The position numbers and the translations under genes are program-made. Below, one piece after another: positions 32,916 through 46,600 of a stretch of 64,000 bases of DNA. Each line of letters begins with the position of its first letter. The stretch's first letter is position 1. This stretch comes from Halichondria panicea (taxonomy: Eukaryota; Porifera; Demospongiae; Suberitida; Halichondriidae), in assembly GCF_963675165.1 (NCBI RefSeq), contig NC_087385.1, forward strand, positions 842,001 through 906,000, written 5' to 3'. Under the pieces are notes generated by a model. The model had not been told where the DNA came from. It saw nothing but the letters and a program-made list of their open reading frames with translations, and searched no databases.

Positions 32916-33050
32916 GGTGAGTTCAGAGATACTATAGCTAAAGAAGTGTGTACATAAGAGAAGTGTGTATGATACATGTGATCTGTATATCAGTGTCTAG
33001 ATAGCCAATGTGTGTATGTATATTGCTCACTGTCCTCACTCCTGCAGATA
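32916..33050 (+). promoter_or_regulatory. Probable 5' UTR intron of kelch-kinase copy 4
   Basis: The donor GAG|GTGAGTTCAGAGATAC at about 32917 and acceptor CTCCTGCAG ending at 33047 frame a 131-bp intron conserved with 12611-12743 in copy 1. Confidence 0.45.
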
Positions 33051-36000
33051 ATGTTGAAAGCCGTTCGCTCCTTTCTTGGTCAACTACCAGTTGAACCATC
33101 ACCTCGTTGGGGGCAATTTTCTGCAGTAGACAGACATCATTACGTGTGGAGGGGGGATGGTCCAAGACGGAGGTGTAACATCATTGCTGTGTATAATCCA
33201 AGCACTGAGCTGTGGAGCCTCTTGCCCACCACCGGACCTCTACCCCCTGGAGAGTATGGTGGTTGCTCTGTTTGTGCAGGTCGTTGCCTGTACACCTTTG
33301 GTGGTGATTGGGATGGGTCTTCTTACTTCAATGACATGAGCAAGCTTGATCTGGACACTCTCCAGTGGACCAAAGTTCAAACCTTTGGTAGTCAACCTAT
33401 GAAAAAGCGAGGTTGTGGACTTCTCCGTGTGAATGAGAGAACTCTGTGCTGCTTTGGAGGAGAAGGTATTGAGGGCTCTACACAACCAGGATCAACATTC
33501 ACCAGTGCACTGTCTGATGGAAGAGGACGGACAAACGAGTTCCATTTCTTTGACACGCAAAATGGTAACTTTTGTCAATGTGCACATTCGCTGTATGTTT
33601 TCGTTACATACACTTATAGGGTATCTAGCTACTGGTGGACGGAGTCCCACCCTCACTCACATAGGAAACCATGTTCACTTTCATATCGTTATAAGGATGA
33701 TGTAACATTGTACCATTCTCTAAATTGCCCCACCCCCACTTCCAGGTGTTTGGTCGTCCCCTGAGCTCAGAGGAGAGAGACCTCCTCCCTGTAGTAGCTT
33801 CACCTTCACCATGGTGGACCAGCACAGGGCAGTCCTCTTTGGAGGGTACCAACCTGGCCGTGATGATAGAGTCAATGAAGTCTACTTGTTCGATTTTCGG
33901 ACCATGGTGAGTTGGAATTAGTACTGCCACATTGAAATGCACAACACTGTGTGTTCACTGTGTGTAGGAGGTCACTAAGGTGAAACCAGTACAGGGAGAG
34001 CCATGGCCGGTGGTGAGGGCAGGCCATGCTGCCTGTTGTCTCAACTATGGCCAGGACCACCCTCAACTACTGGTGTACGGAGGACTGGATAATAGCAACA
34101 AGACACTGGGGGACATGTGGTTACTGGATGTAGACACTGTCAAGTGGACAGAGGTGAGTCTTGTCTTATTATGAACTGTTACGTGTAATAAATGGACGTA
34201 ATAAAGAAATACGAGACGTTCATTTACAAGAGTAAATAACTTTGAAGTCTAGGAGGATGTTAAATACTTGTGCTATGTACACACACCTTTACTGTATTAT
34301 CTAACGTTGTCAAGGTTACAAGCGTGTAATAAAAGTCATACAGTCCCTTCCGTACACGGTCGCGTCGCCTCGAGGCATAATTTGGTAAAGGGTCACTGTA
34401 ATATAAAACACATAGCCTTGAGATTCCTCGTGTTGTAATGTTATATTTATTTCATACAGTACATGGATTATCTGATGATCTGTTCAGAATACACAGTACT
34501 ACTGTACACTCAACATTTATTTATCAGAGCATTATTTTTTGTACCTCTAGGTGACACCTCCTGAGTCAATGACACCACGTTTCCTCCACTCCATCACTGC
34601 CACCAGTCTGGGACCAGGACTCACTGAGGTCCTCGTGTTTGGAGGCCTGCGGAAGGTGGGGGGAGATGCCATTGCTGAGACCACCATACTGAGATTTGGT
34701 GAGCAGCTACTAATACATGTACGTAGCCATGGCAACTATTGTCTGATAGACAAATACCGTATTTACTTGAATAAACGCCCATCTCGTTTAATCGCCCATA
34801 TACGGGGCGTGGCACTGTGGGTGGAGCTGAAATAGCACATGGAACCCAGTTGCAAGCATGGCAGCATAGAATAATAATATTTTTTATGATGCATCGATGA
34901 CAGAGAGAGAGATACCGACACAGAGGGCACTCCTATTTCTCAAGTCATGACTTAAATTTAAGCTGAGAAATAGATTTAAGCTGAGACAGCAGCCCAAGAA
35001 GAGCACAATAACTGCTGCTGTGCAAGAGTTTTGGAGTAGACATAACAATAAACAATAAACGCCCTCCTGGATTAAACGCCCTCTCTAAAGACTTCGATCT
35101 GAAATAAACGCCCGGGCGTTTAATCAAGTAAATACAGTACACAATACATGTGTCAATGACTCTGAATGCATACCATATTTACTTGATTAAACACCCTGGC
35201 ATTTATTTCATATCGAAGTCTGTAAAGGGGGCGTTTAAACGAGATGGGCGTTTATTGGTCATATCTACTCTCTCTTGCACAGCAGCAGTTATTATGCTCT
35301 TTTTGGCTGCTACCACAGCTCTCAGCTTAAATCTTAAGTCATAGGAGTGGTTTTTCTCCCTCTGTGTTGATACCTCTCTCTCTATATGCCACTATAAAAA
35401 GTATCTATATTCTATATGCTGCCATGCATGCTTGCAACTGGTTCCACGTGCTAGTTCAGCTCCGCCCACAGTGCCATGCCCATACATGGGCGTTTATTGA
35501 CAAAGACAGATCGTTAATAAACGAGATGGGCGTTCAATCAAGTAAATACGGTATACTGTTATTTACATTTGTTCCTTAATCCTCCTACAGAGTTGACTGG
35601 ACCCTCAGCGTCTGTTGCTGGACCCTCGGCTGGGAAGTGGACTCTCGTGGATGTGGCCCACAATGACACTAGATGCTCCGCCAAGCGACGGAGGGAGAAG
35701 AGGATCAGACAAGCAACTGCTCGTGCCTCATCAGTCAGTGAGACCAGCGACAACTCCTCTCAAGACCGGGTGAGGGCTCTAGAACAACAGTTACGAGCAG
35801 CAGAGCAGAGAGAGCATGATACTCAACGTCACCACCAACTACAATTGCAAGAGAAGGATCGAGAATTAGCTACACAATCTAGAGAATTGACCGAGGTCAA
35901 CCGTCGTCATGGAGATGCGGAGGAAAGAGCACAGCTGGCAGAACAAAGAGAGCAAGCTACACTATTACTTTTACAAGTGAAAGATCGAGAATTGGCTGAG

Positions 36001-36885
36001 GCCAACAGAAGAGAAGCTGACCTGTCTGCTCGAATCACAGCTCTAGAGAGGGAGTTAGAAGGCAAGACGAAAGAGTTGGCAGCACACAACACAGAGGTGT
36101 GGAGGATTCCGGCCAACAGAGTGATCATTGGCAGGAGGATTGGCAAAGGAGGGTGGGGGGAGGTGCTGGAGGGAACAGTGAGCGTGGCCGTCAAGCGACT
36201 ACACGAAGAAATTGCTCTCCCAATCTACATCGAAAAAATGGAGAGAGAAATGAGGCTATTGGCTGAAGTGCGACACCCAAACCTTGTGCAATTCATTGGT
36301 GCTATTTTTGACGAGCAAAACCAAGCCAATCGATCCCCTCCTCTCATCATCACCGAGCTTCTGGACATGAATCTCCGACAAGCGTACGAGAGGAATCAAC
36401 TGGACCCAAGAAACCGCCTCTCGATCTTCATGGACATTGCCCTAGCTTTAGACTACTTGCACCAGCGCTATGATCCCATTATCCACCGTGATGTGAGTGC
36501 TCCCAACGTCCTCCTCCAGCGAATACCCAACCACCAGTGGAAGGGGAAGGTATCTGACCTGGGCTCAGCCAACTTCCTGCAGCATGCTCATACGATGGGA
36601 GAGGGGGCCATAATCTACTCCCCTCCTGAAGTCATCCCTCAACCATTCGCACGACCTCCTCCACAAACTGTCAAGATTGACGTGTACAGCTACGGCATTG
36701 TGTTGGCTGAAGTGACTGCCAGTCGATTTCCGAGTCAAGACAATTTCCCTGAGATGTTTGAGAGAATAGAGAGGCAGCATCCTGCAGTGTACGAGCTGAT
36801 TGTCCACTGCACTAAGAGAGAGCCCAGCCATCGACCCAGCATGGCACAGGTGATGGTGGAACTGAACAAAATAGCACCCTTTTAG
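33051..36885 (+). CDS. Kelch-coiled-coil-protein kinase, copy 4
   Basis: Exons 33051-33564, 33746-33906, 33968-34153, 34551-34698 and 35591-36885 are in phase and give 767 residues. It is the closest sister of copy 1: the same MLKA...RSFLG start, the same HEEIALPIYIEKMEREM stretch in the kinase N-lobe, and the same flanks. Kelch loops differ (DGPRRRCN, DWDGSSYF, SALSDGRGR, YQPGRDDRV, LDNSNK). Kinase motifs GKGGWG, VAVK, HRDVSAPN, SDLGSA and SPPEV are intact. Intron 4 carries two copies of an inverted-repeat MITE. Confidence 0.88.
34756..35138. mobile_element. MITE with TACCGTATTTACTTGA ends, first of a pair
   Basis: Starts ATACCGTATTTACTTGAATA with AACGCCC and ends in inverted GGGCGTTTAATCAAGTAAAT. 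About 383 bp, within intron 4 of copy 4. Confidence 0.75.
35171..35553. mobile_element. MITE with TACCGTATTTACTTGA ends, second of a pair
   Basis: Starts TACCATATTTACTTGATTAA and ends inverted in CAATCAAGTAAATACGGTA. The same size as its neighbour 33 bp away, and largely its reverse complement internally. The TCAATGACTCTGAATGCATA flank is repeated nearby. Confidence 0.7.
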
Positions 36886-37175
36886 CTATGAACAATGTGA
36901 ACACATGTCTAGTACCGTCTTTTTCTTATGATTTTTAATAACTTCGTGAATTTATTTTTAACTTTGGCTTTAATTTGTAGTGTGTGTTTGCACTCTCCTA
37001 TTATGATGATTACTATTGACTTTATCTCAGTCTCATGCTAATCAATATTACCGTTCACAATAATTATGATGAGTGGTATGGGCAAACGTTATTCACATAA
37101 TTAGAACAATAGCAGTAACCACAAAACCAGTCCATAAATACAATCAAAGCGATGAATATAGAGTTCCTAAGAGTG
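36886..37175. other. 3' flank of kelch-kinase copy 4
   Basis: Nearly identical to 15836-16130. Probable 3' UTR; no further feature. Confidence 0.55.
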
Positions 37176-37366
37176 TCACTGTTGAGAGCAGCCCACCCTC
37201 TGTGCCCCGCCCACTCCTTCATCCTCCTCATCTTCATCGTATATGGCTCCATCCCCTTGTGCCCCGCCCACTCCCCTCGTCCCCTCACTCTCTATCATAT
37301 CCACTTCCTCTGCCTCTGGGTCCAGTGCTGGTGGGTCAGGTCCTGTGGGCAGGAGACACTCCAACT

Positions 37367-37426
<60 letters not shown>

Positions 37427-37746
37427 TGTGTGGGGGGGGGTAGAGTACATTGCTAAACAGTGGGCGCCTGTGTATTGGATCAGTATACCAACTACTTCAC
37501 AAAGACACCTTTCTTATAGAAGACAAGGTGGTACAGCATAAAGATATTGCATGTATACAGTGGAGGTCTGTGTATTGAGAGGCTGCCTACACTGCACACA
37601 CATATCACATGATTATAGCCACTGCATACCTTTAGTTGACTCTCCTCCAGGAAACCAGAGTCAGGGAATTGGATGGTGAACTGAACATAGAGGTTTCCCT
37701 TGACATGAGGCCTCCTGAACACTGGCAGCCCCTCACCCTCCAGACC
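37176..37746 (-). pseudogene. DNAJA-like last two exons, copy C
   Basis: Minus exon 37630-37746 encodes [18 protein letters not shown] and the [13 protein letters not shown] end; exon 37176-37342 encodes PDPPALDPEAEEVDMIE, an acidic stretch and the terminal RVGCSQQ. The acidic tail before a Cys-containing C-terminus mirrors DNAJA proteins. Both frames are open here, unlike copy B, but the upstream exons are absent: beyond 37760 the sequence changes to the segment shared with the window start. It is a gene end only. Confidence 0.75.
37367..37436. repeat. (TG)n microsatellite
   Basis: About 33 TG units next to the last DnaJ exon of copy C, homologous to 16309-16432 but shorter. Confidence 0.92.
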
Positions 37747-37892
37747 CTGGACACATGTACACACACATTGTAAACTCAATTGATACTACTTTCAGTATGT
37801 TGTGATTAGATTAGCAGAGTTTTCGTAGCTTTTTAGCAACTGTACATGTACCTACGTACAATACTGCCCACACAACACAACCACTGTTAGTA

Positions 37893-37998
37893 TTGCACAT
37901 AACCACAAGACTATAAATACATACACATGAAGAAATAACAAGATCAAAAGTCCTATACCTAACCCTAATTATGACCCGTTCCAAATTTGGGAATTAAG
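37893..37998. repeat. Segment duplicated at the window start
   Basis: Matches 1-112 almost exactly, with one 9-bp difference near CACATGAAG. Confidence 0.85.
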
Positions 37999-38144
37999 TA
38001 GAGAAGTCAATTATGACGCCATAATTAAGAGGCGTGGCTTCCGGTCAAAATTTCGGCGCTGCGCGGCTGATAAGTTTTACCCTCTCTTCCAAAAAATCCT
38101 GGCTACGCTCCTGCCATTGATGCCACCACGTACCTGCTGAGCTG

Positions 38145-38450
38145 CTGCACCGTCCTAGACTCGCCACTGTTGCAGGTGAACAGTAGACTGGTCAAACTCC
38201 GTGTAGAGACTCATATTGCACAGTCAGCATATCAGATAAGATTCTAAGTGGCTGCGGTTTTTGTGACGTCACTACACTGCTGCGCTACGTAGAGTTTTCT
38301 AGTGAAACGTCACTATCAACGATCTTGCGGTAACCGCATGCGGTTAGTTGCCACAAATACTTACACAAGTCTCTACACGGAGTTTGACCAGTCTACTGTT
38401 CGCCTGCAACATTAACAGTGACGGCTTGCGAGTCTAGCACCGTCCTGCAG
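38145..38450. repeat. Large inverted repeat (hairpin) with about 70-bp arms
   Basis: 38145-38211 (AGACTGGTCAAACTCCGTGT core) pairs with 38368-38450. Loop about 155 bp, containing GTGACGTCAC. May be a foldback element; no coding content is seen. Confidence 0.7.
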
Positions 38451-38629
38451 ATATGTGTACGTGTAGCAACACGCCTAATGGGATTCACTGTGATACATCT
38501 AGGTAAGCTTACAACGCTATATATACTTTGCTATACTTACACTTTATATGTGAGCCTTGGTTTTATGTGTACGTTTCGAATTCGCCTTTTAATATGCAAA
38601 AACCTGTAAACAGGTGGTGGGCTTGTGTG

Positions 38630-40265
<1,636 letters not shown>

Positions 40266-40303
40266 GGCATAAACACTGTCTCATAATCACTCCTGTGCAG
40301 GTA

Positions 40304-43300
40304 ATGGATGCTCCAGTTGAACCATCACCTCGTGCAAGTCAATTCTCTGCAGTTGACGGACACCATTACATGTGGAGGGGGGCTGGTCCAGGACTGAGGG
40401 GGTCTAACATCATTGCTGTGTATGATCCAAGCACTGAGCTGTGGAGCCTCTTGCCCACCACTGGACCTCTACCCCCTGGAGAGTATGGTGGTTGCTCTGT
40501 TTGTGTAGGTCGTTGCCTGTACACCTTTGGTGGTTGGGATGGGTCTTCTTACGTCAATGACATGAGCAAGCTTGATCTGGACACTCTCCAGTGGACCAAA
40601 GTTCAAACCTCTGGTAATCAGCGTATGAAAAAGCGAGGTTGTGGACTTGTTCGTGTGAATGAGAGAACTCTGTGCTGCTTTGGAGGAGAAGGTATTGAGG
40701 GCCCCACACGACCAGGATCAACATTCACTAAGACTGGACGGCGTGATGGAAATGGACGGACAAACGAGTTCCATTTATTTAATATTCAAAATGGTAACTT
40801 TTATCAACGTGCACATTCGCTGTATGTTTTCATTTCATGCACTTATAGGGTATCTAGCTACTGGTGGGCGGAGTCCCACCCTCACTCACATAGGAAACCA
40901 TGTTCACTTTCACTTTCATATCAATCAATGTTATAAGGATGATGTAACATTGTACCATTCTCTAAATTGCCCCACCCCCACTTCCAGGTGTCTGGTCGTC
41001 CCCTAAGCTCAGAGGAGAGAGACCTCCTCCCTGTTCCTACTTCACCTTCACCATGGTGGACCAGCACAGGGCAGTCCTCTTTGGAGGGATCCAACCTGGC
41101 CGTGGTGGGGTCAATGAAGTCTACATATTTGACTTCAGGACCATGGTGAGTTGGAATTAGTACTGCCACATTGAAATGCACAATACTGTGTGTTCACTGT
41201 GTGTAGGAGGTCACTAAGGTGAAGCCAGTACAGGGAGAGCCATGGCCGGTGGTGAGGGCAGGCCATGTTGCCTGTTGTCTCAACTATGGCCAGGACCACC
41301 CTCAACTACTGGTGTACGGAGGAGTGGATAATGGCAGCAAGACACTAGGGGACATGTGGATACTTGATGTTGACACTGTCAAGTGGGCAGAGGTGAGTCT
41401 TGTCTTATTATGAACTGTTAGTGTACGTGTAATAAATGGACGTAATAAAGAGATACGAGACGTTCATTTACAAGAGTAAATAACTTTGAAGTCTAGGAAG
41501 ATGTTAAATACTTGTGCTATGTACACACACCTTTACTGTATTATATCACGTTGTCAAGGTTACAAGTGTGTAATAAAAGTCATACAGTCCCTTCCGTACA
41601 CGGTCGCGTAGCCTCGAGGCATAATTTGGTAAAGGGTCACTGTAATATAAAACACATAGCCTTGAGATTCCTCGTGTTGCAATGTTATATTTATTTCATA
41701 CAGTACATGGATTATTTGATGATCTGTTCAGAATACACAGTACTACTGTACACTCAACATTTATTTATCAGAGCATTATTTTTTGTGCCTCCAGGTGACA
41801 CCTCCTGAGCCACGTTACTACCACTCCATCACTGCCACCAGTCTGGGACCAGGACTCACTGAGGTCCTCGTGTTTGGAGGCTGTCGGGAGATGCTGGGAG
41901 ATGCCATTGCTGAGACCACCATACTAAGATTTGGTGAGCAGCTACTAGTACAAGTAGCCATGGCAACTATTGTCTGATAGACAAGTACACACAATACATG
42001 TGTCAATGACTCTGAATGCATATACTGTTACATTTGTTCCTTAATCCCCCCTACAGAGTTGACTGGACCCTCAGCGTCTGTTGCTGGACCCTCGGCTGGG
42101 AAGTGGGCTCTCGTGGATGTGGCCCACAACGACACTAGAGGCTCCGCCCAGCGACTGAGTGAGAAGACGATCAGACAAGCAACTGCTCGTGCCTCATCAG
42201 TCAGTGAGACCAGCGACCACTCCTCTCAAGACCGGGTGAGGGCTCTGGAACAACAGTTACGAGCAGCAGAGCAGAGAGAGCACGATACTCAACGTCACCA
42301 CCAACTACAGTTGCAAGAGAAAGATCGAGAATTAGCTACGCAAGCTAGAGAATTGACCGAGGCCAATCGTCGTCATGGAGATACGGAGGAAATAGCACAG
42401 CTGGCAGAGCAAAGAGAGCAAGCTACACAATTACTTTTACAAGTGAAAGATCAAGAATTGGCGGAGGCCAACCGTCGCCACGGAGATACTGAGACGAGAA
42501 ATCATGAACTGATGGCTGAAAATGAACGACTTCAAGAAGACCTCCAAAGGTCAGACAGGAGAGCCCAGCTGGCAGAGGATCGAGCAGAGGGTCTGGAGAC
42601 TCAGTGGGTGGTCCATCGCGAGGAGATTACAATGACAGAGAGACAGCTCGGTGGGGGAGGATGGGGGGTCGTCAAAGTGGCCAAGTTCCGAGGAATCGAG
42701 GTGGCAGCCAAGACACTGTACGAGCAGCTCAGATCCGACTATTACCGACACGTGTTTATTCGTGAGATGAACATGGCGGCTCGTCTGCGACACCCACACC
42801 TGGTCCAGTTCATAGGAGCCACGCTGGAGGGGGAGATGATCATCCTGACAGAGCTCATGGCCACCAGTCTGAGGAGGGTGCTGGAGGGAGGTCGTATCTC
42901 ACGTGAACACATCCTCTCCATCTCTGTGCAGGTCTGTCAAGCCCTCAACTATCTCCACCTCATGCAGCCAGACCCAGTGATCCATCGTGACATCAGCAGT
43001 GCAAACATTCTCCTCAACCCTCTACTCGATGGCCGCTGGAGGGCAAAGGTCACGGACTACGGCTCCGTGAACACACAACGAATGTTGAACACGATGAACC
43101 CGGGGAGTCCTGTATACGCTGCCCCTGAGGCCGGTAACCCGTCCCTCCAATCAACCAAGATGGACATGTTCAGTCTGGGGGTGCTCCTGATCGAGATGTG
43201 TTCTGGCCAGTTTCCGAGTGATGACGGACGTGAGCGCTTACTCCTCACCATTCAAGACCGTCAGTTCTCTGGCATCATCAGTCGCTGTATCGATAGAGAC

Positions 43301-43354
43301 AGAGACAATCGACCAACCGCTCGACAACTGTTGAATGAACTGTTACATTTATAG
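40304..43354 (+). CDS. Kelch-coiled-coil-protein kinase, copy 5, with a divergent kinase
   Basis: Exons 40304-40793, 40988-41145, 41207-41392, 41795-41933 and 42057-43354 give 756 residues. Kelch part and first half of the coiled coil are near-identical to copy 1. From about residue 466, after EANRRHGDTE, the protein departs: a new coiled coil (NHELMAENERLQEDLQRSDR) and a different kinase with GGGGWG (523-528), VAAK lysine (543), HRDISSAN (HRD 634-636), DYG (658-660) and APE (680-682). Catalytic residues are present, so an active kinase is likely. Compared with copies 1, 2 and 4 the kinase has only family-level similarity (LRHPHLVQFIGA, ALNYLH). It sits at the downstream end of the array, next to ATP9. 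Confidence 0.88.
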
Positions 43355-43660
43355 AGAGATAGATATATATAATTATTGTCATGCCATGCTTTTAGTTTTA
43401 TCTTGCTGTTTTGTAGTGTTGTATAATGCCTGTGTGTTGGTGTAACCATAGATAAAGAATTATTATTGTGTCATGATTTTGTGATTTGAATTTTATATGC
43501 CCACTTGAATTATGTTTGTTACAAGCTAAAGGGGAAAGCACCTGTAATGTTAATTATTCTGCTGTGTCAGCACTATGGGCTCTATTTGGATCATGAAATA
43601 ATTTGTAGCTCAGACTAGACTTAACTTGACTGCTAGATCTGACGACAAGCAAGCTAAGCC
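43355..43660. other. Intergenic region between copy 5 and ATP9
   Basis: Holds the 3' UTR of copy 5 and the 5' region of the ATPase gene. No TATA box stands out. Confidence 0.5.
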
Positions 43661-46600
43661 ATGGATGAAGATGAGCTCCCATCACTGAGTTTCCCATCCC
43701 CCTGGAGCAGGAATGGGCGTGGCATAGACACTACAAGGGGTCGTGGCAGAGGTGTAAGGTAACTTCATACCAAAACAATCTGAATATTTCCGTATGAATA
43801 CGTCTCCTTTTTTGCTACCTCCAGATACTCTGCGCTGGATGTGAAGGATCTTGACGAGGTGCCACTCATGAGTGAGGATGGTGTGGGCGGGAGTGATGAG
43901 GAGACTGTGTGGGAGGGTGGTGGAAGCCACACAAGATGGCAGCGACGGATACGCTCACACTCCACACTAGTGAGCCTGCTCTTCAACGGAGGGTGGGTTG
44001 TCGTACTCAAGAAGTGAGTGAGAATTCAGACTTTTGACCAATAAGTTGCTTAGCTTTTCAGGGCTCACAGGAATATTAGTAATTACTACCAAGTCCTTGC
44101 TATTACAATGTACTACATACTGTGTTGAAATTTCCCGCACAGGACTATGTAACTATGTCATCATTGTGTGTGTGTGTGTCCGCAGCTGTGTCTCTTCACT
44201 GCTCTCTGTGTGTAGACGTAAGAAACAACCACAGTCACGGACCATCAGTCTTGGCCACACTGTGAGTGGTCACTCGTACCCAGTGTAACTACCTCTATTG
44301 TTTACTACACAGGACAACCATCAGAGGTACGCACACAACAAGATATGCAATCAGAAGTACACCATGTGGACCTTCTTCCCAAAGGTGAAAAAAATGATTT
44401 TGGAAGCTCTAATAATTGAAGTCACATGTTCTCTCTCTCTCTTTCATGACAGATTTTGTATGAGCAGTTCAAGTTCTTCTTGAACCTTTACTTTCTGGCA
44501 GTGGCTCTCACTCAGTTCATTCCTCAGCTCAGGATAGGCTACCTCTACACCTACTGGGCTCCACTGGTGAGGGGGGTAGACTAACTGGGTAGGTTACCTC
44601 TACACCTACTGGGCTCCACTGGTGAGGGGGGTAGACTAACTGGGTAGGCTACCTCTACACCTACTGGGCTCCACTGGTGAGGGGGGTAGACTAACTGGGT
44701 AGGTACCTCTACACCTACTGGGCTCCACTGGTGAGGGGGGTAGACTAACTGGGTAGGTTACCTCTACACCTACTGGGCTCCACTGGTGAGGGGGGGTAGA
44801 CTAACTGGGTAGGCTACCTCCTACACCTACTGGGCTCCACTGGTGAGGAGGGTAGACTAACTGGGTAGGCTACCTCTACACCTACTGGGCTCCACTGGTG
44901 AGAAATTTCAATAGCCTAAGAATTGGTTTTTCTGTCGTGATTTATTTAAAACATTTTCTGTATGATGGTCTAATGTATGTTTCTGGCCTGCAGTGTTTCG
45001 TGATTGCCGTGACAACACTGAGGGAGTTCTACGATGACCTGAAGAGATATTGGAGGGACAGGGAGATCAACTCACAACGATACCACAAACTGACTCCCAA
45101 AGGTACACACACACACACACATACAACCCTACTGAGATATTGTACGCTCACTGCCCTGCCAGAGTACGACCACTATATACTGAGAGTTTGTGTATTTTAA
45201 AGCATAGGCTTATTTGTACTCCTGGTGTATGCCACACCTACCAGTCTACGTGTTTTCTGAAATTTAAACCACCACCAGAGCTCAACAACTGAGACTTGTG
45301 TAGCTCTTCTTATCCTAAACTACCATATACTCTCATTCGCACTCTCCAACACATGCAGGGAGAGTGGTCACTACAGCCAGTCAAATACAAGTCTCTGACA
45401 TTCTTATCATAGAGAAGGTACACATTCCAATACCCCATTCCCCATACCCCATACCCATCAGTGAAATCCTCCCATTCCAGAATCAGCGTGTGCCTGCTGA
45501 TCTGATTCTCCTACGAACCACTGAGAAGTCTGGAACATGTTTCGTACGCACAGACCAATTAGACGGAGAGACAGACTGGAAGTTGAGGGTGGCCACTTGT
45601 CAGGGTTTGACCTCCAATGAGGTAGGTCATGTGATCAGCGGGCCTAGTCATGTGATGGTTTTCTCAGGAGTTGTTTGGCGTCAACGGCTCAGTGTTTGCA
45701 GAGCCACCTCAAAAAGATATTCACAGCTTTGTCGGAAAACTTACAACGGTAATTTGAAGTATTATAAATGTATCACTGTCCCATTCCTATGTAGCAGAAT
45801 TCTGATTCCGAGACCAAAGAAGACCCGCTTGGAGTGGAGAACACACTGTGGGCCAACACTGTACTAGCATCAGGATGTGCAGTGGGTGTGGTTATCTACA
45901 CTGGGGGTGATACGAGGAGCGTCATGAACACCACCACCCCAAGATCAAAGGCAAGGGACCCCCCCACACACACAGACTGTATTCAATGCATGATAATGTA
46001 CATACCACTTGTATTGTACGGCTGTATGCACATGATATTTCGATTTCTCAATACTGCAGATTGGTTTGGTAGACCTGGAGATCAACAGACTGACCAAGAT
46101 TCTGTTCCTAGCCACTGTAGTGTTCTCTGTAGCCATGCTGGCACTCAAGGTTCGCACAACCTCTGGTGTGTGTGTACTAGCATCATCACTGTACATGTAG
46201 GGTTTCTCTGGGCTCTGGTTTGTGTACCTCATTCGATATGTCATCCTCTTCTCCTACATCATTCCAATCAGGTACCCACTATAGGCTCTTGAACCACAGT
46301 CCTCTATATAGTTGTGTGTATGAGTAAGAACACCCACCACACACACACACACACAGTCTCCGTGTGAACCTGGACATGGGTAAGGTGTTATACAGCTGGA
46401 GCATACAGAGAGATCGTCTCATCCCGGACACCATTGTCCGTACCAGCACCATTCCTGAGGAGCTGGGCAGGATAGAGTACCTCCTCACTGACAAGACTGG
46501 CACTCTCACCAGGAATGAGATGGTGAGGTCAAGGGTCATAATGAACGTGTTTAACTTAGTATTAATGTCTACAATGGAAGCTTTGTTGGCATTTCCATAG

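Noticed and set aside
45364-46292. Small plus-strand frames in the ATP9 region as separate genes
   Set aside because: They are exons read through into introns; the spliced ATP9 frame accounts for the conserved parts.
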